Assembly: GCA_018658605.1 (NCBI GenBank) | Contig: JABHUV010000022.1 | Coordinates: 1-13,436 of the forward strand | Reading direction: 5' to 3' | DNA from: Planctomycetaceae bacterium | GTDB lineage: Bacteria; Planctomycetota; Planctomycetia; Pirellulales; Pirellulaceae | Length of the DNA: 13,436 bases | Shown here: positions 5,874-12,805 of the stretch, one piece after another | Numbering within the stretch: the first letter of the stretch is position 1 | Layout: every line of letters begins with the position of its first letter | Notes under the pieces: model-generated | The model's database searches: none | What the model saw: the letters and a program-made list of their open reading frames with translations, nothing else | What the model was told of the DNA's origin: nothing | Made by a program: the position numbers and the translations under genes

Positions 5874-7555
5874 GTGGTGAAGATCCGTCTATTAAGGCGG
5901 TCATGAGTCGCCCTAGACTGGCCATCATCGGTGGTGGAAGCAGCGGTCTGATCTGCCTTAAAAACGCGATTGATTCACTCACCGATTGGGATATCGTTTG
6001 CTTCGAAAAATCAGATCAAATCACTGGGTGTTGGGGTGATCCTTATCCCGGGTTCGTTTCGACGTCGACTAAATACTCCACTCAATTCGCCTGCTTCCCA
6101 CTGTTCGATGCATCGGTCAAGTCGGATGGTGGCAGGAGCCGCAACGAGTTCTTTCGGGATGATGAATACGGCCAGTATCTGGAGGGATTTGCCGCTAAAT
6201 TCTCGCTTCATAGTAATGTTGCGTTACATAGTCAAGTCGACAGTATATTGCGCAATACAACAGGCGCTGGCTGGGACCTAACGATTACCCGCACCATAGA
6301 TGGACGGCCGAAAACCCGCACGGAATATTTCGACAGTGTCATTCTCTGTAGCGGACTCGCCGCGGAACCGAAAATGCTTGATTGCGACATTGAGAGGTTA
6401 TCAGTTTCGGAACTGAATCATCGTGACGGGTTAGGCCATGTGATCAATAAGTGTATCGTGGTCATCGGGGGAGGAGAATCTGCGGTAGATTATGCAAACC
6501 GGCTTGCTAGTCCAGAGCTGAATAACGAAGTGTTCCTTTCCCTGCAGTCCGGAATTCGTGTCAGTCCGCGGTACCATCCGATTCGTGGTGTTCCTTCTGA
6601 TTTTCTCCGAAATCGTTTAATGCTATCTATTCAGGCAGATTTGCGCAATTGGATTGGTCAACGATTTGTCGTAGCGAGAATCAAGTATCAGCGGGCGTTT
6701 GAATGGTTTTTCCCAAGTTCGCATTTGAAATCAGATTCAACGGCAGCGCCGACGGATGCAGTGCAACGAGATGTGGACCAGAAACGCAAGCGGTGGGCCT
6801 ACAAGCTGACAAAAACTGCCAAGGATGACTTGTTCAATATGTTTCACAACAAGAGTGACGACTTTCTCAATGCCGTCGCAGACGGCAGGATCACGATTGT
6901 CGGCACACCCGTTGACAATCAATTTACAAGCTTCCATGGCTTCGATAACAATTGCGAAGAAGAGGTCGTTCCGGACGTGGTGGTGCCAGCAATTGGATAT
7001 CGAGCGCAGCTGGAGGAGTTGTCTGCTGGTGATGTTAGGCTCGCGGACTTTTATATGGGCTGCTGCCATGTGACCTATCCCGATCTTTATCTTGTCGGTT
7101 TCGCAAGGCCAATTATCGGTAACATTCCCACAATCAGTGAAGTGCAAGCGCGTTACGTGTGCGGGCTGATTGCCGGTGAAATTCCCCGTCCGCCGAGGAT
7201 TGAAGCGCTTCATCAAGCGGATCGTGCGAGCCGAACGCGTCGTTATAAGAAAGTCAACATGGACGCTGTGTATCCAGTTGAGATGTTTCCCTATTGCGAT
7301 AAACTCGCCAAAATGATGAATACGTTTCCGTCCCTGTTTGCAGTTGGCTCACTCCTGTCTTGGTGGCGGATGCAGCTTGCGCCGGCCACCACGCTGCATT
7401 ACGCATATAGTGATGCAGAGTCGCGTGAACGATATCGGTCAGCGGCAATTTACATGCCCGCAACCCTAGCGTTGCTGCTGTTGATGTTAAAACCACTCAA
7501 CTTGGTTTATCGTGTCTTCCGTGGGCTGCGGAACATTGGAAAATCCATTTATTAG
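5870..7555 (+). CDS. FMO-like FAD/NAD(P)-dependent oxidoreductase with C-terminal membrane anchor
   Basis: A 561-residue flavoprotein. RLAIIGGGSSGL (16-27) is the FAD-binding Rossmann motif and CIVVIGGGESAVDYANRL (195-212) the second, NAD(P)H-binding one. CWGDPYPGFVSTSTKYSTQF (54-73) with CFPLFD (75-80) matches the region of flavin-containing monooxygenases that usually reads like YxSLxTNxSKxxMxFxDFP. The FMO fingerprint FxGxxxHxxxY/F is degenerate (SVSELNHRDGL; only His184 is kept) and the ATGY motif is VPAIGY (372-377). Monooxygenase activity is likely but not certain. A hydrophobic run near the C-terminus (527-549, with LALLLLMLKPLNL) flanked by Arg/Lys suggests a membrane anchor. The GTG start overlaps the upstream TGA by four bases (GTGA). 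An alternative ATG at 5903, preceded by AAGGCGG, would trim 11 residues and begin just before the Rossmann motif. Third gene of the operon. Confidence 0.88.
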   Translation: MSGEDPSIKAVMSRPRLAIIGGGSSGLICLKNAIDSLTDWDIVCFEKSDQITGCWGDPYPGFVSTSTKYSTQFACFPLFDASVKSDGGRSRNEFFRDDEYGQYLEGFAAKFSLHSNVALHSQVDSILRNTTGAGWDLTITRTIDGRPKTRTEYFDSVILCSGLAAEPKMLDCDIERLSVSELNHRDGLGHVINKCIVVIGGGESAVDYANRLASPELNNEVFLSLQSGIRVSPRYHPIRGVPSDFLRNRLMLSIQADLRNWIGQRFVVARIKYQRAFEWFFPSSHLKSDSTAAPTDAVQRDVDQKRKRWAYKLTKTAKDDLFNMFHNKSDDFLNAVADGRITIVGTPVDNQFTSFHGFDNNCEEEVVPDVVVPAIGYRAQLEELSAGDVRLADFYMGCCHVTYPDLYLVGFARPIIGNIPTISEVQARYVCGLIAGEIPRPPRIEALHQADRASRTRRYKKVNMDAVYPVEMFPYCDKLAKMMNTFPSLFAVGSLLSWWRMQLAPATTLHYAYSDAESRERYRSAAIYMPATLALLLLMLKPLNLVYRVFRGLRNIGKSIY

Positions 7556-7705
7556 CAAATGATGGTATGCAATACCTCCATCACAAACAACTGGCTTAAT
7601 GCAGTTATCCGCATGAAAAACTCATCGGAGTTGTTTGAAAAATTGGTTGACAATATTTCGCTGCAGTTAGCTATATTTATAAGAGACAATAGCTCAGCTT
7701 TACTA

Positions 7706-7727
7706 CGCAACACGTTAAAGTGTTGCG
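7706..7727 (+). repeat. Perfect 8-bp inverted repeat (hairpin) in the leader
   Basis: Arms CGCAACAC (7706-7713) and GTGTTGCG (7720-7727) are separated by six bases. No T-run follows, so it is not a typical intrinsic terminator. Its place between the candidate promoter and the start codon at 7796 suggests an RNA hairpin or an operator. Confidence 0.6.
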
Positions 7728-7782
7728 AGCAACCTTGCAGTTTTACGCGTAGCATCTTCAATAAATATCACTGGTCGATTAT

Positions 7783-7788
7783 TAGGGA
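7783..7788 (+). promoter_or_regulatory. Ribosome binding site that decides the start at 7796
   Basis: AGGGAA lies about seven bases before ATG 7796, which directly precedes the zinc ribbon. This argues against the in-frame upstream ATG at 7559, which lacks such a site and would add 79 residues of poor quality. Confidence 0.6.
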
Positions 7789-7795
7789 AATATCA

Positions 7796-9040
7796 ATGTC
7801 TGAAACTTTCAATTTTACTTGTCCAGAGTGTTCGAAAACGATTCAGTTGCCAACCGCGATTGTGGGAAAACGAGGCAAATGCCCTTCCTGTGGCGCTGCG
7901 GTGCTCATACAAAATCAAGCTCCCTCCTATGCGGAAACCCCGCTGCCGGAACCTGTACCAGTTAGCAATCCGCAGATTCCTGTCAACAATCCGCTTGGCG
8001 CCGTTGGAGCATCTAGCCCACCGCCTTTTGCACCCTCGAGTGGGAATGTGGGGGCAGCACCGCTCAATCCGCTTGGGTCAACACCCGCGAGCCCTTTTAA
8101 TTCCCTCGAGGAAATTGAAACCCAAGGAAAAATGAAACGGCTTTTTAAGCAGCAGCCGTTTCCGGGGAGTCTGTTTACATATTCCATTGAAGTAGTGCGA
8201 GATAACATTTCGGTGCAGGCGATAATGGATAGTGCGGATTATTCTCGCGTTTTCAGCAATCTGTTGTTGGCTATCAACATGGTGTTGGTTCTGCTTGTCG
8301 GGGTGGCATCATGGTGTCTCACCGGAGATTTCGGGTTGTTTATTCTCGTGTTACCGATGGCATTTGTATTGGTCTTGCTATCTTATGTAAACAACCGATC
8401 GCTGGAGGGAATACGCACTATTGTTAAGGACGAATTCACAATTTCGACCACAGCGTTTTTTGATATAGTAAGTGCCTGCTATATTGCGACTATCTATTTC
8501 AGCCCGCTCCTGATGTGTTTAGCGATTTATCAACAAGACTGGTATACTGTGTTAGGCGTCGCTGGCTGGTGCATCCTCGCGTTCTACTGTGCGGTGGTCA
8601 CAATTAATCCGAGTAGTCTGGGGTTTAAGCAAGCTAAAAATGCGACGACCGCTGACGACGCTATCGGGCTGGTTGCGTATGTGGTCAAGATATTTTCCTC
8701 GGCGGCGCCATATATTTACCTGTTGTCAAATGTCGCCTGTATCATCGCGTTAATATATGCTTTGTCCGGACCGTTTTTTGAAGACCCAATGACCGAGTGG
8801 GCGACCGGAGACGATGGCGAGTATATTTACAATTCTGAAGGTGATCACGTTGTTAGTGAAGTCAGTGCATTTACTTTGATATATGTTTGGAGCAGGAAGT
8901 TCATTGCCGTCGGACCGGTGATTAGCGCACTTGCATTCCCATTAGTCATGTATTTGTACGGCTTGATTTCTTTAGCGGCCGTCTACGTCGTCAAGGCTAT
9001 AGTTGATTCTGCGAGATATCTCAAAAACATACAACGCTAG
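7796..9040 (+). CDS. Zinc-ribbon (MJ0042-like) multi-pass membrane protein
   Basis: A 414-residue protein with three parts. Residues 9-32 form a zinc ribbon, CPEC...CPSC (Cys9, Cys12, Cys29, Cys32), similar to the MJ0042-type ribbon common in planctomycete membrane proteins. Residues 40-105 are a Pro/Ala/Asn-rich disordered linker. From about 152 there are six hydrophobic segments (roughly 155-177, 179-198, 222-245, 250-272, 300-325 and 372-400), so the ribbon should face the cytoplasm. An acidic loop (329-357, TEWATGDDGEYIYNSEGDH) separates the last two helices. No transporter or enzyme signature is visible and the function is unknown. The start is M80 of the longer open frame, chosen because the ribbon begins there and AGGGAA precedes it. 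It follows the operon by 240 bases with its own candidate promoter and converges on the hydrolase gene. Confidence 0.85.
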   Translation: MSETFNFTCPECSKTIQLPTAIVGKRGKCPSCGAAVLIQNQAPSYAETPLPEPVPVSNPQIPVNNPLGAVGASSPPPFAPSSGNVGAAPLNPLGSTPASPFNSLEEIETQGKMKRLFKQQPFPGSLFTYSIEVVRDNISVQAIMDSADYSRVFSNLLLAINMVLVLLVGVASWCLTGDFGLFILVLPMAFVLVLLSYVNNRSLEGIRTIVKDEFTISTTAFFDIVSACYIATIYFSPLLMCLAIYQQDWYTVLGVAGWCILAFYCAVVTINPSSLGFKQAKNATTADDAIGLVAYVVKIFSSAAPYIYLLSNVACIIALIYALSGPFFEDPMTEWATGDDGEYIYNSEGDHVVSEVSAFTLIYVWSRKFIAVGPVISALAFPLVMYLYGLISLAAVYVVKAIVDSARYLKNIQR

Positions 9041-9047
9041 TAGCTTT

Positions 9048-9093
9048 GGGACGAAATTGAGTATTTGATGAATCAACTACTCAATTTCGTCCC
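9048..9093. terminator. Bidirectional terminator-like inverted repeat between convergent genes
   Basis: Perfect 16-bp arms, GGGACGAAATTGAGTA (9048-9063) and TACTCAATTTCGTCCC (9078-9093), flank a 14-base centre that itself contains TTGAT-GA-ATCAA. The zinc-ribbon gene (plus) stops at 9040 and the hydrolase gene (minus) ends at 9077, so a transcript from either side would form the hairpin. No T-run is present. The right arm coincides with the last codons and stop of the hydrolase gene. Confidence 0.75.
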
Positions 9094-10159
9094 CTATTCC
9101 ATTCTCGTTTTTGTCGGTCACATCAGATAGTGGATTGTTGATAACGGCTTCCCAAGCAATCTTACGAAAGACCTTATCCAGCGCATCGTTATTAAAGGGT
9201 GGCTGTGCGGTAATTAGTTCGGGCGATTTCTTGTAGAGGGTTGCGTAAAAAACGTATCCCTCGAGCCACTCCATGCCGGCGCCAAGGTGCCCACCGTCGC
9301 GCCAGATCGCGGGGGTGGCACCGTTTACCTGCCGATTAAGTCCCTTGATGCCCGGTAGCGTCCCCTTAAAGTAAAGTTCCAATGCCCCAATCATCGCCTC
9401 ACAGGTCGGCAGTACGTGGACCTTATCCGGATAGTGCTTATCAAGCACGGCGATTCGTTTGGTGATTTCCGTGTCAATTTTATGGGCTCGAGCACGGTAG
9501 TTTTTAATTTGTGGTTTTCTGTCCTGCTCTCCGAAACCGTCGGCATATTGGGGCCATGCATTGAAAACATAAAATTCCATTTTAGGATTATATTTCACGC
9601 AGTAATCGATCCAGGCGAGGTAATATTCCGGACGGTCGTTGGTGTAACTGCCCCACATCATTGCATCCCATTGTCCGGTTGTAATGGCAGCCATGCAAAC
9701 AGGCTGCGGTTTACCATGTGATGAGAGGATTCCGTTTTCCAGTTCCCACATCATGCGTACAGCACCCCGCTCACCACCCCTGCTGTTAATGCGCAGTTGT
9801 TGTTTAAGGCCGGCCATTTGGGAAATTGTTGGTAGTGTGGCAAAACCGGGTCGCATCCAACTATGTCCGGTGGCAACAATCCGGAGCCCACTGGCCTTGG
9901 GAAAGCTCAAGGGTATATCGGCCGAATTGTTCTGTTGTAGAAAAAACTTGCGAATCTGCTCAGGGCTCCGTAGATACATCGCCCCTTGAATTTCCGGCGA
10001 ATTACCATGTCCATATCCTAACCAGGGCGTGGGTACAGGCATGCTTGTGCGATGTTTAGCCTGGGGTCGCTTAAACTCGTCCTGAGCAGCGTCTTGAGCG
10101 TAAAGTCGAGTTCCATCAACGAGTAATAAAATAAATATGGTCGTCAGCGTATTCTTCAT
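9077..10159 (-). CDS. Secreted SGNH-like hydrolase
   Basis: A 360-residue exported protein. Residues 1-21 (MKNTLTTIFILLLVDGTRLY A) are a signal peptide. LRIVATGHSWMRPG (92-105) resembles the GDS-like block I of SGNH hydrolases, with Ser100 the probable nucleophile. RDGGHLGAGMEWL (287-299) supplies the Asp288/His291 pair expected near the C-terminus (DxxH). AITTGQWDAMMWGSY (158-172) and the FYVFNAWPQYAD segment (196-207) resemble the inner blocks. Such enzymes are esterases or carbohydrate deacetylases; the substrate is unknown. The last residues, DKNENGIGDEIE (349-360), form a single DxNxNGxxD calcium-binding-type motif like a thrombospondin type 3 repeat, right at the stop. The gene stands alone, convergent with the zinc-ribbon gene and divergent from the PQQ/LRR gene. 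The start is the ATG directly before the signal peptide. Confidence 0.82.
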   Translation of the reverse strand: MKNTLTTIFILLLVDGTRLYAQDAAQDEFKRPQAKHRTSMPVPTPWLGYGHGNSPEIQGAMYLRSPEQIRKFFLQQNNSADIPLSFPKASGLRIVATGHSWMRPGFATLPTISQMAGLKQQLRINSRGGERGAVRMMWELENGILSSHGKPQPVCMAAITTGQWDAMMWGSYTNDRPEYYLAWIDYCVKYNPKMEFYVFNAWPQYADGFGEQDRKPQIKNYRARAHKIDTEITKRIAVLDKHYPDKVHVLPTCEAMIGALELYFKGTLPGIKGLNRQVNGATPAIWRDGGHLGAGMEWLEGYVFYATLYKKSPELITAQPPFNNDALDKVFRKIAWEAVINNPLSDVTDKNENGIGDEIE

Positions 10160-10390
10160 CGGTTTTTCTCAGGATATCAATTTCGTTCAAAATATATGTT
10201 TCCATCTTCGCTATCGGTTTAGGGGTGTGCAAGTCATGGGGTGCTGAGTCGGCGAAAAAAAATTAGATGTGATCAAAACCAGGGGTATGTTAACTTGTCT
10301 AGCCACCGCAATACCCGTTAGGATAAAGGTTGGTTTCGACAAGCCCTCCTGCAGTCGGACGTTTCAATCGATCGAAAGGCTCTAGCCCTG
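10160..10390. other. Divergent spacer between the SGNH-like hydrolase and the PQQ/LRR gene
   Basis: These 231 bases must hold promoters for both flanking genes. On the plus strand a loose match, TTGTCT followed after 18 bp by TAGGAT, lies near 10295-10325. I see no hairpin, no repeat and no small gene. AAAGG near 10375 is a distant Shine-Dalgarno candidate for the start at 10391. Confidence 0.3.
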
Positions 10391-12715
10391 ATGTCTCCAA
10401 GTTCAATAAATTCTATTAAACGATTGTTTCTAGCGGCGGCCATTTTAACCGGCAGTTGGACCAGCATCTATGCGGATGATTGGCCGCAATGGAGAGGCCT
10501 TAATCGAGACGCGGTCTCTAAGGAAAGGGGACTACTGAAATCGTGGCCAGCAGAGGGGCCTCAACTTAAATGGAAAACAGAACACCTTGGGGAAGGCTAT
10601 GCCAGCGTGGTTGTTAGTAACGGCTTGCTTCACACAATTGGTAATGAATCCGGCATAATCTTTGCATACGGACTCGCGGAACAGACGGGTAAATTACTAT
10701 GGAAAACGAAGATTGGCGAGTCTGGACGCCATGCGTTGTCTACGCCGACGGTTGACGGGGAATACCTATATGCTCTCGATCCGGACGGTGAACTGTCCTG
10801 TATCAATGCGAGATCAGGGGACGTGCGGTGGCACGTAGACTTTATTTCTAAGTTTCAGGGGAAATTGCAATCGGGACGAGGCTACGGGGAATCCCCGTTG
10901 GTTGATGGTAACCACCTGATTTGCACTCCTGGCGGTGATGATGCCCTGTTAGTAGCCTTGGAAAAATCTACGGGCAAACTCGTTTGGAAGACACCCGCTC
11001 CTGTCCTAGGGGATAAGGGCAGGGCTGGAGCATCCTTTTCGTCGATTGTCAAAACTCGTGTTGGGAAAATTGACCAATATGTTCAGCTCGTTGGACGAGG
11101 TCTGGTCGGCGTTGCTTGCGATGATGGGCGATTTCTCTGGGGATACAATGACATCAGCGCAGATATCGCCAATATACCAACGCCCATTGTTCGGAATAAC
11201 CTCGTTTTCGCGGCCAATGGTTATAACGCCGGAAGTGTCCTTTTAAAACTTACATCCCAGGATGACAACCGTACGTTAGCAACGGAAATCTACCGTCTAC
11301 AGGGAAATCAATTCCAGAACCATCACGGCGGAGTCATTGCGATAGGAGAGTATATATTTGGTGGTCACGGGAGCAACAATGGTCTGCCGACCTGTCTAAA
11401 CCTATCGACCGGAGAAATACTTTGGAAACGTCGGGGGCCAGGGGTTGGCTCCGCCGCTGTGATTTATGTGGATAATCGATTCATCTTTCGTTACCAAAAT
11501 GGTGTTGTCGCGTTGATCAAGGCTGATGAGTCGGGTTTTATAATTCAGGGAAAACTGCAGATACCAGATGCCGGTGGTGACAGTTGGTCGCACCCAGTGG
11601 TGGCAAATGGTTGTCTGTTCCTGCGAGAACAAAATGTGATTTACTCGCATGACATCCAAGATTCAGATTCACCAGACGCGGCGATCTCCGTTCCGTTAGC
11701 AAATAGATTTTCCGACCAGATGAAAGTAGGTTTGGAGACACTGGAAACGGATAATTTCAGTTTGGGATCCACCGGGAATGAGTATGATAATAGTACCTCG
11801 CTGATCTTCTATAGCCACCTCTATAACGATCCCATTGCTCAAACAGTTTTGACGACGCCATTTGTGCGACTTACACCTAGTGCAAACGGCTCTTTTAATC
11901 CCGCTGTGATTTCCCTCCTTGAAACAGCTAAATGCAAGTTTGTAATTGACCTGTCAGGCAATGAAGTTAATAAACATCAACTTTCCCAACTGAAAGGAAT
12001 GCCATTACTTACTGGACTTGATCTTCAGTTATGCACTGGTGTCGATGGGGCGGTTATCGAAGCAATCGGAAATGTGTCGTCTTTGCGGTGTCTCCGAATC
12101 GGGGGCACGACAATATCTGATACGACGATTAAGGGCCTATCCAATCTGGCAAACCTACGGTCGCTGGATCTTGAGGTTTGCGAAAATATCTCGGACGATT
12201 CAATGCCAATCATTGCGGGCTTCAGCCGACTTCGATGTCTGAATCTGAAAAAAACGGCCTTCGAGAAGTTGAAGATCACCGATAAGGCACTATCGAATCT
12301 AAGCTCTCTTGAGCACCTTGAGTTGTTGATCCTTTATGGCAACAGGCTAACTGACGCGGGCATGTCGGATTTGGCCAAGCTCACGCAGTTACAGTTTCTT
12401 GATTTGAGCTTAGTTGGAATCACTGATAAAGGCGTCCATGCCCTAGCACCCCTAAAACGACTGCGGAGCTTATCACTCTTATATAACACGGGATTTTCTG
12501 GACCACTTTTAACCGACAATTGCACGACGACAATTTCAAGTTTCAAGGGCTTAAAGCATCTAAGCCTAGTCGGCGCGAAAATATCCACGAGCAGTATTGC
12601 TGAACTTGGTAAATTGAAAGAACTGAAATATCTGGAAATCCAATACACCCGTGTCACCCCAGAGGGTGTTGAACGATTACAAGGGATTTTGCCGGATACA
12701 CGTATCAGAAAATAG
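10391..12715 (+). CDS. Secreted PQQ-like beta-propeller fused to leucine-rich repeats
   Basis: A 774-residue exported protein with two domains. Residues 1-28 are a signal peptide cut after IYA. DWPQWRGLNRD (30-40) is the hallmark opening of planctomycete PQQ-like (BamB-type) propellers, followed by repeats ending in G-K-L-x-W: TGKLLWKT (99-106), SGDVRWHV (142-149), TGKLVWKT (194-201), DGRFLWGY (245-252) and TGEILWKR (340-347). HHGGVIAIGEYIFGGHG (311-327) is also typical. About residues 425-510 match nothing I know. From about 515 to the end are leucine-rich repeats of the bacterial LTDAGMSDLAKLTQLQFLDL type (653-672), including SNLANLRSLDLEVC (584-597) and LKHLSLVGAK (721-730). No methanol-dehydrogenase-type catalytic residues are visible, so it is probably a binding scaffold outside the cytoplasm; this is inferred. 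A palindrome follows its stop. Confidence 0.9.
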   Translation: MSPSSINSIKRLFLAAAILTGSWTSIYADDWPQWRGLNRDAVSKERGLLKSWPAEGPQLKWKTEHLGEGYASVVVSNGLLHTIGNESGIIFAYGLAEQTGKLLWKTKIGESGRHALSTPTVDGEYLYALDPDGELSCINARSGDVRWHVDFISKFQGKLQSGRGYGESPLVDGNHLICTPGGDDALLVALEKSTGKLVWKTPAPVLGDKGRAGASFSSIVKTRVGKIDQYVQLVGRGLVGVACDDGRFLWGYNDISADIANIPTPIVRNNLVFAANGYNAGSVLLKLTSQDDNRTLATEIYRLQGNQFQNHHGGVIAIGEYIFGGHGSNNGLPTCLNLSTGEILWKRRGPGVGSAAVIYVDNRFIFRYQNGVVALIKADESGFIIQGKLQIPDAGGDSWSHPVVANGCLFLREQNVIYSHDIQDSDSPDAAISVPLANRFSDQMKVGLETLETDNFSLGSTGNEYDNSTSLIFYSHLYNDPIAQTVLTTPFVRLTPSANGSFNPAVISLLETAKCKFVIDLSGNEVNKHQLSQLKGMPLLTGLDLQLCTGVDGAVIEAIGNVSSLRCLRIGGTTISDTTIKGLSNLANLRSLDLEVCENISDDSMPIIAGFSRLRCLNLKKTAFEKLKITDKALSNLSSLEHLELLILYGNRLTDAGMSDLAKLTQLQFLDLSLVGITDKGVHALAPLKRLRSLSLLYNTGFSGPLLTDNCTTTISSFKGLKHLSLVGAKISTSSIAELGKLKELKYLEIQYTRVTPEGVERLQGILPDTRIRK

Positions 12716-12735
12716 GTGTCTTTTCCAAAAGACAC
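12716..12735 (+). terminator. Palindromic hairpin directly after the PQQ/LRR stop codon
   Basis: Arms GTGTCTTTT (12716-12724) and AAAAGACAC (12727-12735) pair perfectly around CC, starting at the base after the TAG. The loop-side bases are A/T, so the effective stem is about seven pairs. No T-run follows, so it may mark the transcript end, protect the 3' end or be a transcription-factor site; the next gene starts 70 bases on. Confidence 0.5.
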
Positions 12736-12805
12736 GGTTTGCGGACATCGTCGCTTTTGACGACAATAATCCTAGATAGTTATTCACAACCATCGAGATT
12801 GTACA

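Larger units (their letters stand above)
7556..7795 (+). promoter_or_regulatory. Leader and candidate promoter of the zinc-ribbon membrane protein gene
   Basis: TTGACA at 7647-7652 is a perfect -35 hexamer; TATATT at 7672-7677 follows after 19 bp, slightly longer than ideal. A leader of about 110 bases to the start codon would result. Closer to the operon end, GGTAT-GCA-ATACC (7564-7576) is a small hairpin that may help end the upstream transcript, but it is too short to call a terminator. The stretch stays open in the frame of the downstream gene but does not look coding. Confidence 0.4.

Noticed and set aside
6737..7216. 159-codon open frame on the minus strand inside the flavoprotein gene
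   Set aside because: Antisense to clear FMO-like sequence, with no ribosome binding site or domain.
7559..7795. 79-residue N-terminal extension of the zinc-ribbon protein
   Set aside because: It crosses the candidate promoter and hairpin, has no ribosome binding site and no family resemblance, while ATG 7796 has AGGGAA upstream and starts right at the ribbon.
12334..12735. 133-codon open frame on the minus strand over the LRR region
   Set aside because: Antisense to regular leucine-rich repeats, which create long shadow frames.
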